A program made the position numbers and the translations under genes. The notes below the pieces were generated by a model. That model was not told the origin of the DNA. It did no database searches and was given only the letters and a program-made list of their open reading frames with translations. Positions 25,829 through 35,189 of a stretch of DNA of 64,000 nucleotides are shown in pieces. Positions within the stretch are counted from its first letter, which is position 1; every line of letters starts with the position of its first letter. Source of the DNA: an uncultured Muribaculaceae bacterium (GTDB lineage: Bacteria; Bacteroidota; Bacteroidia; Bacteroidales; Muribaculaceae); NCBI GenBank assembly GCA_910584125.1, contig CAJTXU010000008.1:18092-82091 (forward strand), read 5' to 3'.

Positions 25829-27109
25829 TCAGCGGATTACTTTACGAGCTTTGCCGTTACGCACTTCAATCATCGGGCCACTGTGACTTGACACGTCGTT
25901 CAGTCGGTTGCCCTGCAGGTCAAACAGCAGGACTTCGCCGTCTTCAGGCGTGACTCCGGGCGCCTCGATTCCCGACTGGTCCAGATGGTCATAGTTGAAG
26001 CATCTCCATCCCTCCGCGTGTCGATATGCTTCGACAGAGGCGGCGGGGACCCATACGGTTATCCCTTCATAATATGTGAACGCGGCGTCCTTCATCGCGG
26101 GCGGCGTCGCTGCGTCGCAGCTTACTGTCGTGATGTTCGTGCTGTGCTGGAAGGCTGACTGTCCGATTGAGGTCGTGGTGGATGGCAGTTCAACAATCTT
26201 CAGATTGGGACAGTTGAAAAACGCTTCTTCCCCCAATGTCCTGAATCCCTCCTTGAGACGCACTGCGACAAGCCCCGAGCTTTCGAAGGCGGAGTAGCCG
26301 ATTGTCTGAAGACCCGGAAGGAATGTGAACTCGCGCAGTGACACGCAGTTATGGAAAGCCCATTCGCCGATGGATGTCACCACGGGCAGTCCTACCCTGG
26401 TCAGACTCGTGCATGAGCTGAAAGTCTGGGCGGGCAGAGCCGACAGATTGCCCGAGAGGTCAACCTGCTGCAGTTTGTTGCAGCCTCCGAACACAAATAC
26501 TCCCATCGAGCCTACGCGAAGCAGTTGCACCGACACCAGGTCGGTCGCCGAGAATGCCCCGTCGCCGAGTGCGAGCGGTTCGGGATTCGCTCCCTGCAAT
26601 ACATTGAGCGTGGAGATGTAGGTGCCCGAAAAGGCATGCTTGCCGATCGAACGGCATTTCGCCGGAATTGTTACCGTGCCGGCGAGGTCGGAATTGTAGA
26701 ATGCGCCCTCGCCGATTGTCTCCAGTTTCGACGGCAGGTCTATTTTCGTGATGCTCGACATATAGAAAGCCTCCTTGCCTATGCTCCTGATGGTCGACGG
26801 GATATTGACGGTCGTGAACCAGGTGTGTCGGAGCGCCCCCTCGCCGATACCGATTACAGTCAAGGTGTATGACTTGGAACCCTCCTTGTAAGTGACCTTC
26901 TCGGGAATGGTGATTTTGGTCGGCGGTGTCACGCCGACTTCTTCCACAAGTTTGACGCGGGCCACCTTGTCGGTCGTGTTGACCAGATAGGTTATCTCCA
27001 CGCCGCGGGTGAGCGTGGTCTTGAATTCCTTAGCCATCCCGGCCAACGAGAAAGCCGCCAGCATTAGAGCGGGCAACGATGTGCGCAATAAAAAAGTAAA
27101 AATTCGCAT
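25829..27109 (-). CDS. BspA-like leucine-rich-repeat secreted protein
   Basis: 426 residues from the ATG at 27109, which opens a signal peptide (MRIFTFLLRTSLPALMLAA). Residues 60-380 are about a dozen LRR_5 units of the form IGxxAFxxCxxLxxVxLPxxxxxIG (for example SIGKEAFYMSSI, TIGEGAFYNSD). The C-terminus (LLFDLQGNRL to NGKARKVIR) looks like a degenerate type IX secretion/sorting tail. Such proteins are surface adhesins or binding scaffolds; the ligand is unknown. Confidence 0.87.
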   Translation of the reverse strand: MRIFTFLLRTSLPALMLAAFSLAGMAKEFKTTLTRGVEITYLVNTTDKVARVKLVEEVGVTPPTKITIPEKVTYKEGSKSYTLTVIGIGEGALRHTWFTTVNIPSTIRSIGKEAFYMSSITKIDLPSKLETIGEGAFYNSDLAGTVTIPAKCRSIGKHAFSGTYISTLNVLQGANPEPLALGDGAFSATDLVSVQLLRVGSMGVFVFGGCNKLQQVDLSGNLSALPAQTFSSCTSLTRVGLPVVTSIGEWAFHNCVSLREFTFLPGLQTIGYSAFESSGLVAVRLKEGFRTLGEEAFFNCPNLKIVELPSTTTSIGQSAFQHSTNITTVSCDAATPPAMKDAAFTYYEGITVWVPAASVEAYRHAEGWRCFNYDHLDQSGIEAPGVTPEDGEVLLFDLQGNRLNDVSSHSGPMIEVRNGKARKVIR

Positions 27110-27135
27110 GTCAACAATGTTAATGATTTGGGTCG

Positions 27136-27143
27136 CAAAATTA
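27136..27143 (-). promoter_or_regulatory. -7 box for the LRR gene
   Basis: TAATTTTG on the minus strand, 27 bases upstream of the ATG. It separates this gene from the hmu-like operon ending at 27237. No good -33 element. Confidence 0.45.
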
Positions 27144-27236
27144 CGAATTCTTTCCGAAAGCGCGAAAAAACGGCGGGGGACAAAAGGGGGACAGCCAGTC
27201 AACATCAGTTGAATCAGCAAGTTGTGTTGCATTCGA

Positions 27237-27569
27237 TTACTCGGGGACGTAGATGATGTCGCCCGATTCGAGCTGGTAGGCTGTGCCCACGCGCTTTCCC
27301 TTGCTCTGACTGTCGCCCTGGTCTTCGGAGGGGGTGTAGCGGTTGATTTTCTCTCCCTCCTTGGTGATGATTTCCATGTCTTCCTTGCCCGGATTCTTGA
27401 CCATCGTGAAATCCTGCTGTGAGAACATCTCGGTCATGTTGTAGCGGCTCACGAGCGCGACCATCAGCGCTACGGCAAACACCATCGCGACGTCGAAGAG
27501 GTTGCTCACCACGCTCATCGGATCGGAATCTTCCTTCCGGCTGAGCAAACTGCGTCTGCGCCTTCTCAT
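27237..27569 (-). CDS. DUF2149 protein, HmuV-like
   Basis: 110 residues: one membrane helix (about 24-43, SNLFDVAMVFAVALMVALVS), with SPEDPMS-like SDPMSVVSNLFDVA before it as in ExbD-like DUF2149 proteins, and a C-terminal soluble part ending GDIIYVPE. It probably pairs with the ExbB-like channel encoded just upstream (four-base overlap), as ExbD does with ExbB. Last gene of the haem operon. Confidence 0.82.
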   Translation of the reverse strand: MRRRRRSLLSRKEDSDPMSVVSNLFDVAMVFAVALMVALVSRYNMTEMFSQQDFTMVKNPGKEDMEIITKEGEKINRYTPSEDQGDSQSKGKRVGTAYQLESGDIIYVPE

Positions 27570-28171
27570 CGTTCACTGCTTTTTTCGGGACACGATATGT
27601 TGGCTATGAACTCAAGCATAGTCAGGTTCTTTACTGCCCAGCGCTCCCGGGCTTGCTGCGTCAGGAATCCGATGGCGCTTACCGTCAGCCCCACCACGGT
27701 CGTGGCGAACGCCACCTGCATGTTGTAGGCCATCGAGGCGATGTCGCCCTGCGCCAGACCGACAAGCGCCGGACCCATCGGTATCAGAGTGCCCATCAGA
27801 CCCAAGATCGGTCCCATCTTGGTCAGGACCTGCGAGGTCGAGATGTTCCTGTCGCTCGCTATCTCGAAGTCGGAGAGCAGCAGATCGGTGCGCGCCTCGT
27901 TTCCGGACGCCTCGACAATGCGTCGCGCGTAGTCGGAGAAGAGCGAGCCTCCCCCGGCCGGAAGTGAATTGCCGAACTCCGAAACGGTTTCGGCTGTCAG
28001 CGACTCGATGCGGGGATAGAGCGCCGAGGCGGTCTTCTTCTGCTGGAGATACTGGTTGAAAAAGGTGCCTATGAGTATCAGGGCACGGATGAAGAAATAG
28101 ATCAGGAGAACGATAACGGGCACCAGAAGTCCCGTCGAGATCCAGTAGAGAATGTTAGATATTGTTGTCAT
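27566..28171 (-). CDS. MotA/TolQ/ExbB-type channel, HmuU-like
   Basis: 201 residues, three membrane helices, with GPILGLMGTLIPMGPALVGLAQGD in the second-helix region and QVAFATTVVGLTVSAIGFL in the third. It differs clearly from the ExbB at 9113. Its position between the chelatase and DUF2149 genes matches hmuU of Porphyromonas. It is likely to use proton-motive force to power the chelatase or receptor complex. Confidence 0.88.
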   Translation of the reverse strand: MTTISNILYWISTGLLVPVIVLLIYFFIRALILIGTFFNQYLQQKKTASALYPRIESLTAETVSEFGNSLPAGGGSLFSDYARRIVEASGNEARTDLLLSDFEIASDRNISTSQVLTKMGPILGLMGTLIPMGPALVGLAQGDIASMAYNMQVAFATTVVGLTVSAIGFLTQQARERWAVKNLTMLEFIANISCPEKSSER

Positions 28172-28853
28172 GATGTCTTGATGATTTGATTCTCGAGATA
28201 ATTATGCCGGCCACGGCTCCCGTCGCCACAAGGCCGAGCACTCCGGCCAGGGCTCCCCACTCCACGTCGGCCACACCCGCCGAGGCCGTGCGGCCGTTGA
28301 CCGTGGCCACGACGCCGAGAGCGGCAGTGAGAAGATTGTTGAGAAAGAGCAGTTCGAGGCACATTCCCACGCGGGGCATCAGCAGGCGCAGAGCCCATGC
28401 CAGCAGAGGGGAGGTTATGAGCACGACGGCTCCGGCCGTCCAGGCTATCGTCTGGAAATCACCACCCGGAATAGCGAAGATGATTCCGACCAGTGTCGAG
28501 ATGAGCACCGGGAAAATAAGGATGCCCGGAAACCAGAAACAGATCTGATAGGCACCCTCCGACCAACGGGAGAGCCGTTCGCCGGCTGCCTTGCGCGTGC
28601 GGAGAAAACAGAACGCCAGCTGCATCATCACGTCGAGTGTCAGGAGCACCGACGTGTCGAGCATCAGGTCGGGATTCTGCAGCCAGTCGGCTATCTGCGT
28701 CTTCGACTGCATCGCGGCATAGTCGCCGCACAGGGCCGTGAACAGGGTTGCCGCGGTGCATATGGCGAATATCCCCGCACGGCCGTGGCACGACAGTTTC
28801 AGAAGAAACGACAGCGCCACGGTCAGCATGATGACAATTACCACCGTCTCCAT
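28155..28853 (-). CDS. Membrane protein, HmuT-like
   Basis: 232 residues, about six to seven hydrophobic segments, no motif I recognise. It shares one base with the upstream chelatase gene and overlaps the downstream channel gene by 17 bases, so translation is coupled. By position it corresponds to hmuT. Role unknown; probably a membrane part of the chelatase complex. Confidence 0.72.
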   Translation of the reverse strand: METVVIVIMLTVALSFLLKLSCHGRAGIFAICTAATLFTALCGDYAAMQSKTQIADWLQNPDLMLDTSVLLTLDVMMQLAFCFLRTRKAAGERLSRWSEGAYQICFWFPGILIFPVLISTLVGIIFAIPGGDFQTIAWTAGAVVLITSPLLAWALRLLMPRVGMCLELLFLNNLLTAALGVVATVNGRTASAGVADVEWGALAGVLGLVATGAVAGIIISRIKSSRHHDNNI

Positions 28854-31800
28854 TACAGCCTTTCTTTATTGTCGTTTCTATTGTAGCCCGAGGATGCGTC
28901 GGCGGCATCGGCCGCGTTGCGCCGGCGGCGGACTATCACTACGGCGAACGCCACCATGGCCAGGAGCACCGTCACCACGACGATGACGCCGTTGATGCGG
29001 CTCGTCACTTTGTCGGTCTTGTTGAGTTCCTCTTTCCGTAGAACCTTGCCGTCGGCGTCGACCTGTTCGGCGCGTACGGAGGCTACCTCCCTGTTATAGG
29101 CAGCCGCCGCTGGCTTCGACACGTTGGAGGCTATATATTCGCGCAGTTTCGCGTTGTCGCACACGAATCCCGAGCAGGCCGCGCCATGTTTCTCCACCAT
29201 CTCGGTGTGCAGCGAGGCGAGCGTCCTGACCTGTTCGGGCGACGCCTTCCACATACCCTTGCGGGCCGTCTCGAGCATCACAGCGGTCATCTCCTGCAGC
29301 GCGGCGGGATTGCGGTCGGAGAAATACTCCTTGAGGCCAAGATTGTTCCTGTCCACGACGTAGGTGTCGTAGATGTCGTTCCAGAGCTCGTTGTCGATCG
29401 CCTCCGGTTTCATCACGTTCCATCCGTAAGCGTTGCGGATCACATCGGCGAAAGTCGATGCGTCGCCGGCGCCACCCTTCATCTTCTCCCTGATGTAGGA
29501 TGGATTGAGGATGGTGGTGCGGCTTTCGACGCCGATCGCCTCCTTCACCTCCTGCATCCGGGCGTTGCTGCGGTTGCGGTAATCGCTGAGATATGCGTCG
29601 GGCTCCTTGCCGGTGACGTTTCGCACGGCGAGGTTCATGCCTCCCATGAACTCATAGACATGGTCGAGCGAGAGCGCGCCCCAGGTGTTGCTCTGGCGGG
29701 GCTGAACCACGACGTCTGTGCGTGTCAGAGCGGCCTCGAAGGCATGCTGACGCACGCGTTCCCAGTCCTGCTCGCTGCCGTAGTCCGCGCCCATATTGTC
29801 CATATATGTCCGCGCTATGTCCGCGCTGTTCTCCCAGCGGTCGCCGGCCTCGACCATGCCCTGGATGCCCGAGCCGTAGTTGCCGTTGACGCCGCCGAAC
29901 ACGCGAGCCGTCGACATCTCGCGCGCCTCCCTGGGGGGCACGCCCTTGTCCACAAGATGACGTTCCGACTCCACGACGCCCTCCCGCACATAGTTGGGGA
30001 ACTCCTTGTCGTCAGCCTCGGCCGCCATCTTCACGGCGCGGCTTATGAGGAACAGACGCGAGGCGGCGAGGTCGCGCAGCTGGCCCGAGGTCTGCACGAC
30101 GGCGTCTATGCGCGGACGGCCGAGTTCTTCGGAAGGAATGAGACGCAGGTCTGTCACGCGGCCGAAGGGGTCGCGCACAGGCTCGACGCCGAGCATATAG
30201 AGCACCTGGGCGATTGTCGCGCCCTCGGTCTCGATGAACTCGCTGCTCCACAGCGTGTAGCTCACCTTGCGGGGCAACGAGTCGGAGTGCGCCTTGCGGT
30301 ACATCGCGATGGTGTTGTCGGCCAGGGTCTTGCCTTTCTCCCAGGCCACGGCCGAGGGGGTCTCCTCGGCGTTGACGGCAAACATGTTGCGGCCCGTCGG
30401 CAGGATGTCGGGGTTGAGTACAGGGTCACCGCCGGAGGTGGGGTGTATATATCCGCCCCTCAGGGCGTTGACAATCGAGTTGAGTTCGGCCAGGGGACTC
30501 TCGCGAAGAGACGAGACGTAGGAGCCGACATTGCGCATGGCGCGCTCCACGTCGGCCACGGCTCTGGCCAGTTCTATCTGGGCCGGGGTGTAGCCGGGCG
30601 TCTGCGCCATCATGCCGCCGTGGCCCTTGCCTCCTTTTACGGCCGACTTGCGTTTCATGGCATCCTCCATTTTCCAGAGCTGCTTATCGTCGGCTCCCAT
30701 CTTGCGCGCCATCTCCAGGGCCTTCTCGGGCGACATGCCCGGAATCATGCCGCGGGGACGGCGCACTTCGGGGCGGTCGGCGATGCGCAGCGGACGCTCC
30801 CCCGGCGCGTTCATTGACGTGCCCATCACCATCATGCGTGACAGCATGTCTTTTGAGCCCTCTATTTCCGAATTGATATGGCGCGCGCTGTCGAGCATGG
30901 TCTGGGTCAGACCGGTGGCCGAGAGAATCATCGCGTCGTCGACGTCGCCCGCGCTTGCCATCAGACGGTCGACGAGGGCCGAGGCTTTCTTGCGGTAGGC
31001 CGACACCGGACCTTTCCTGCCGGCCAGAATATGGAGGCTGTGCGCCAGCGGGTCGACGGCCATCGCCTTTACCGTGGCGCGGATATGCGCGTCGTCGTAA
31101 GGCACGCCCAGCACGTAATGGGCGCCGGTCATCTTCTCGTTGCTCAGTTCGTCGGCAAACGCGGCCACACGCATGATGTCGTCGTCGCTCCAGGGGCGCG
31201 ACATCACGCTGTCGAGGCGCAGGTCGCGGTGGATTCCCATCTCGACGGCATACTTCTTGACGAGACTGCCGGCATGCACGCTGTCGGCCTTGGTGCGTGC
31301 CGACTCATATGCGGTCACGGCGTCGTTCAGATTCCTGTATATGCCGCGCACGTTGCTCTCGAGGAACGGCGGCGTGAGATAATTGATGATTCCGGCATAA
31401 CTGCGGCGTTTGGCCATCATGGCCTCGCCGACATTGGATGTCGAGTATAGATAGAAATGGGGCATAGTACCCACAAGGCGGTCGGGCCAGTCCTCGCTGC
31501 CGAGCGCAGTCTGTTTGCGGGGAGTGAACTCAAGCGAGCCGTGGGCGCCGAAGTGGAGCAGGGCGTCGGCGCCGAATCCGTGTCTCGCCCATAGATAGGC
31601 GGCCACATAATTGTGGGGCGGGGCGGCGTCGGTGCCGTGAACTATCTTAAAATCGTCGTCTCCGAGGCCGGCGGCGGTCTGTGGAATGAGCACCACGTTG
31701 CCGAACTGCAGACGAGCCAGCGCGAGATTGCCCTTCTCGTCGCTCAGACCGTGGCCGGGGAATGCGCCGTCGACAGAGTCGACGGCCTGGCGCATACGCT

Positions 31801-33157
31801 GCGACAGAGACTTGCGACACCATCCGTCATACTCGGTACGGGTGATGATCTCGGGAGCGTTGCGCTTTACGAAGTCGGCCTTGCGTCCCTCGGCATAGCC
31901 GTTGAACACGCGGCCGTTCTCGTTGATGAGCCGTTCGAGCTCCGCGGCAGTGGCGGGCATGCCCGACACGTTGTAACCCTCGGTCCTGAGCCGCGTCAGC
32001 AGGTTGAACAGCGAGGGTCCGACTTCCATGCCCTCGGCCACGAGCGCGTTCTGGCCCGGACCCTTGAAGTAGAAAATGGCGAGACGTTTCCCAGCGTTGG
32101 CCTTGCGCTGCAGCGAGATATAGTTGTTGACAGTCTCGACGAAACTCTTCAGACGGTCGGGAATGGCCTCTACATAGGGCAGGCCGTCATTGCCGGTGAA
32201 GTGTGCGAAGAGGGTATAGGGACGTATGGCGCCGTCAATCTCGGGCGTCACTATGCTCTGCGACATGAAGCCGCCGCTCATTCCCATCCTGTCGGCCATC
32301 CACTCGTCGTAGTCGCGGTTGACGTTGAGGGGCGAGAAGAGCGGAATGTCGGCTTTCTCCAGCCAGTTCACCACGTCGTCGCCCATGCGTCCGTGCGCCA
32401 TGTTGATCATCGCGGCGGCCGCCACCGAGTCGGCGTGTCCCTCGTTGACGAACATCTGTATCGCGTTGACGGGATAGACCATGTTTCCGGTCCGTTCGAG
32501 CGAGTTGACCAGTGAGTCGGCCACACCCATCTGTCCGGTGAGTATGACGCGCGGGGCGCCCTCGCGCCATTTGCCGCTGCGTTTCAGCCAGGCCTCGTAT
32601 TCAGCCACGGAGGCAAAATTGAGATCCTCGTCGGCCGAGGGATAATAGAGCAGCGACGAGGCTGTCAGCACAGGGTCGCCCGGCACGGGAGCGAACAGTT
32701 TCTTGCCGTCGATGAAACGGCGCACGTAGCGGAGCAGGTTACGGTAGTTGCCGCGTCCGCCGGTGAGGTATTGCCTGATGTAGGCTACGTCGACCGAATC
32801 GACCGACTGGATGTCGTTCTGCGGGTTGGTGACGGCCGTCGAAATCACCGGCGTGCCCGACTCGGCTGCCTTGACGAGGGCCCGCCGCTGCTCGTCGGTG
32901 ATGCGCAGCCCCATGCCGTTGACCAACACCATGTCGTAGTCGCCTGCCTTATCGAGGTCCTCGACCTCGAGCTCGTGGATGCGTATCGACGGGTTGTCGT
33001 TGGCCTTGCCGATCTGGCCGAGGGTTATGGCCTGGTAGTTTACGAACGCTATGTGAGTGCGTGACGCCGTGGCGCGCCATAGCACTAATGCTGCGACGAT
33101 AATCACGACACAGCACACCGAGAACAGTATGAGCTTTTTTCTCCCTATGGGTTTCAT
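28853..33157 (-). CDS. hmuS: CobN/HmuS-like chelatase
   Basis: 1434 residues, in the range of CobN/BchH large chelatase subunits, with typical segments LLHFGAHGSLEFTPRKQTALGSEDWPD (short form HGSLEFTP), RVFGGVNGNYGSGI and YEFMGGMN. Unlike cobaltochelatase CobN it has a membrane helix at each end (about 9-26 and 1385-1405), implying anchoring with the body probably in the periplasm. CobS and CobT partners are absent, while an ExbB-like channel is co-transcribed. In Bacteroidetes this gene type is called hmuS and is linked to iron release from haem; I rely on memory for that. Iron dechelation here is inference. Confidence 0.85.
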   Translation of the reverse strand: MKPIGRKKLILFSVCCVVIIVAALVLWRATASRTHIAFVNYQAITLGQIGKANDNPSIRIHELEVEDLDKAGDYDMVLVNGMGLRITDEQRRALVKAAESGTPVISTAVTNPQNDIQSVDSVDVAYIRQYLTGGRGNYRNLLRYVRRFIDGKKLFAPVPGDPVLTASSLLYYPSADEDLNFASVAEYEAWLKRSGKWREGAPRVILTGQMGVADSLVNSLERTGNMVYPVNAIQMFVNEGHADSVAAAAMINMAHGRMGDDVVNWLEKADIPLFSPLNVNRDYDEWMADRMGMSGGFMSQSIVTPEIDGAIRPYTLFAHFTGNDGLPYVEAIPDRLKSFVETVNNYISLQRKANAGKRLAIFYFKGPGQNALVAEGMEVGPSLFNLLTRLRTEGYNVSGMPATAAELERLINENGRVFNGYAEGRKADFVKRNAPEIITRTEYDGWCRKSLSQRMRQAVDSVDGAFPGHGLSDEKGNLALARLQFGNVVLIPQTAAGLGDDDFKIVHGTDAAPPHNYVAAYLWARHGFGADALLHFGAHGSLEFTPRKQTALGSEDWPDRLVGTMPHFYLYSTSNVGEAMMAKRRSYAGIINYLTPPFLESNVRGIYRNLNDAVTAYESARTKADSVHAGSLVKKYAVEMGIHRDLRLDSVMSRPWSDDDIMRVAAFADELSNEKMTGAHYVLGVPYDDAHIRATVKAMAVDPLAHSLHILAGRKGPVSAYRKKASALVDRLMASAGDVDDAMILSATGLTQTMLDSARHINSEIEGSKDMLSRMMVMGTSMNAPGERPLRIADRPEVRRPRGMIPGMSPEKALEMARKMGADDKQLWKMEDAMKRKSAVKGGKGHGGMMAQTPGYTPAQIELARAVADVERAMRNVGSYVSSLRESPLAELNSIVNALRGGYIHPTSGGDPVLNPDILPTGRNMFAVNAEETPSAVAWEKGKTLADNTIAMYRKAHSDSLPRKVSYTLWSSEFIETEGATIAQVLYMLGVEPVRDPFGRVTDLRLIPSEELGRPRIDAVVQTSGQLRDLAASRLFLISRAVKMAAEADDKEFPNYVREGVVESERHLVDKGVPPREAREMSTARVFGGVNGNYGSGIQGMVEAGDRWENSADIARTYMDNMGADYGSEQDWERVRQHAFEAALTRTDVVVQPRQSNTWGALSLDHVYEFMGGMNLAVRNVTGKEPDAYLSDYRNRSNARMQEVKEAIGVESRTTILNPSYIREKMKGGAGDASTFADVIRNAYGWNVMKPEAIDNELWNDIYDTYVVDRNNLGLKEYFSDRNPAALQEMTAVMLETARKGMWKASPEQVRTLASLHTEMVEKHGAACSGFVCDNAKLREYIASNVSKPAAAAYNREVASVRAEQVDADGKVLRKEELNKTDKVTSRINGVIVVVTVLLAMVAFAVVIVRRRRNAADAADASSGYNRNDNKERL

Positions 33158-33172
33158 GTATGTCAGTCCTTC

Positions 33173-35161
33173 TTATTTTCCAAACATTTCGTTTATGTCG
33201 AGCGACACTCCGACCGAGAACGAGGTTCCGTCGGTTGGCGCCGAGTTCCAGTAATACACTTCGGGGCGGTAATTGAAGATATTGTCGACTATGAGATTGA
33301 CGTTGACACCGCGCCATACCCTCTGCGCGAGGGTGAACTTCCAGAGCGAATAGGCTCCGTCGCTCTGGAGGTCGGTCTGTGGCCGCGACAGGTAGCGTCC
33401 CGACACGGCGGCATACAGGCGGTAGTATCTGCCGAACTCGCGCTCATAGTCGAGGCGCCAGGTGGCGGAGTGGGGACGGGGCTGCGAGAACTGCGAGTCG
33501 ACCGTGCGTCCCCAGGCGTGCATGTAGTTGTAGCTGGCCTTGACACCCGCGCCGCAGCGGAAACGGTAGCGTGCCGTGACATCGAACCCGCCGACCTTGA
33601 CACCCTTCTCGTTGGTATAGATGGCCCCTTCCTCGCGGTCGGGGGTGCCGGGGAAATCGGTGGTCGTGATGCGGCGGTCATAGAGGTTCAGATAGCCCGA
33701 GGTCGTGAAACTGTATGCGCCGCCGAACGTGCCGCGCACCGCGCCGTTGCGTTCGAGCGACAGGTTGAAGTTTTGGCTTCGCTCGGGTTTGAGATCGGGA
33801 TTGCCGTATATCATCTGGATGCCGGCCATGTCGAAGTCCATATACATCTCCTTGAGTGTCGGGGCACGGAATCCTCCGGAGTAGGAGGCGCGTACCGTCA
33901 GGGGCTTCGGCTTGAACATCAGGGCCAGGCGTCCGGTGAGAGCGCCGGTCTTCGCTCCAGAGAAGTAGTCCTGGCGAGCGCTGGCCACGATGTTGAGCCA
34001 GCGGAGAGGGTTGTAGTCGAACTGGGCGAACGCGTCGAGCGAGTATTGCGAGTGGTCGGCGTTGTCGGCGAACTGATAGGTCGTCAGGTAGTCGTTCATG
34101 TAGTCTGCCCCAACTGTCAGCGTGTTGGCGCCGAAGAAGTGCGAGTAGAGCGCGTGGACGGTATGCTGGCGGTTGGTATAGTCATGGTCGTGCGTCCGGA
34201 CGCCTCCCACGTAACGCGCCTTGTCATACTGGTCGAAGCCGTACGACACCTCCAGGTTGTCGGTGTCGGCTATGTCCCACACGGCCTTCAGGCCGGCGGC
34301 CCAGTCATAATAATGGTCGTCGTAGTTGGCGCGATGACTGACGCGGTCGAACCAGCTGCCGCGTCCGATGAGTCGCAGCGACTGCACGGGATGGAATGTG
34401 AGGCGCTCCTTGACATTGACGGTGCGGCCTCCGAACACCTGATGTATCTTGGATTCAGTGTCGAACGCGTCGGTGAGGTCGACCGTGCCCGACCGCGTGT
34501 ACTGCATGGTGGTGTTGGAATTCCAGTTGCCGGTGTTGAAACTCACGTCGCCGCCGATGCGCCATTCGTCGCCGAAGCTGCGGTAACGCGAGTTGATGTT
34601 CACATGCCAGGGCTCGGTGCGTTCGGCCGAGATAAGGTTGACCACGCCGCCGACGGCGTTGGCGCCGTAGAGTGCGGAGGCCGCACCCTTGACCACCTCG
34701 ACGCGTCCGACGTTGTCAAGGTTGAGACGTGAATAGTCCACATTGTCCATCGTCTCGCCGGCGAGTCTCTCGCCGTCCACGAGGAAGAGTACGGCGCTGC
34801 CTCCGAATCCGCTCATGTTGAGCGAAGTCTCCTGGCTCATGGCGTATCCGAACTCAAGACCGGGAAGTTCCTCGGTCAGCAGGTCCTGGATGTTGGTAGC
34901 GTCGGTTTTCTTTATTTCGTCGGCGGTGATGAGGCGCGTCACCACCGGCACGTCTTTGAGTGATTTCGGTGTGCGGGTGGCCGTCACCACGACGTCGGCG
35001 AGGTCTGCGAAATTGCCGTCGTCGGCAAACACCGCCGTCGTGTCGGCCACGGCGGTCTCCGCCGCGAGGCCGTCGGTCGGCGCCGGTTTTCGGCCGGCAC
35101 CCGACGCGACGGACAACGCGAGGGCCGCGCCCGCAATTGTCGGTAGTATTCTTGTCGTCAT
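33173..35161 (-). CDS. hmuR: TonB-dependent haem receptor, HmuR-like
   Basis: 662 residues: signal peptide (about 1-22), TonB-box-like DVVVTATR near 57, plug (65-190) and barrel ending in SVGVSLDINEMFGK. FRAP (about 430-433) and NPDL (about 453-456), the two boxes of haem receptors, are present. The stretch between them has no His but several Met and Tyr (KEMYMDFDMAGIQMIYG), unusual for this group. It lies 15 bases before hmuS and 28 after the lipoprotein gene. Substrate haem or another metal-tetrapyrrole. Confidence 0.87.
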   Translation of the reverse strand: MTTRILPTIAGAALALSVASGAGRKPAPTDGLAAETAVADTTAVFADDGNFADLADVVVTATRTPKSLKDVPVVTRLITADEIKKTDATNIQDLLTEELPGLEFGYAMSQETSLNMSGFGGSAVLFLVDGERLAGETMDNVDYSRLNLDNVGRVEVVKGAASALYGANAVGGVVNLISAERTEPWHVNINSRYRSFGDEWRIGGDVSFNTGNWNSNTTMQYTRSGTVDLTDAFDTESKIHQVFGGRTVNVKERLTFHPVQSLRLIGRGSWFDRVSHRANYDDHYYDWAAGLKAVWDIADTDNLEVSYGFDQYDKARYVGGVRTHDHDYTNRQHTVHALYSHFFGANTLTVGADYMNDYLTTYQFADNADHSQYSLDAFAQFDYNPLRWLNIVASARQDYFSGAKTGALTGRLALMFKPKPLTVRASYSGGFRAPTLKEMYMDFDMAGIQMIYGNPDLKPERSQNFNLSLERNGAVRGTFGGAYSFTTSGYLNLYDRRITTTDFPGTPDREEGAIYTNEKGVKVGGFDVTARYRFRCGAGVKASYNYMHAWGRTVDSQFSQPRPHSATWRLDYEREFGRYYRLYAAVSGRYLSRPQTDLQSDGAYSLWKFTLAQRVWRGVNVNLIVDNIFNYRPEVYYWNSAPTDGTSFSVGVSLDINEMFGK

Positions 35162-35189
35162 GGGTCGTGACTTTCGCGTGAGGTATGAG

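Noticed and set aside
29186..30817. 543-codon plus-strand frame opposite hmuS
   Set aside because: Shadow of the chelatase gene; low-complexity composition and no motif.
33470..34732. 420-codon plus-strand frame opposite the TonB receptor
   Set aside because: Antisense shadow of hmuR, Val/Glu/Arg-rich.
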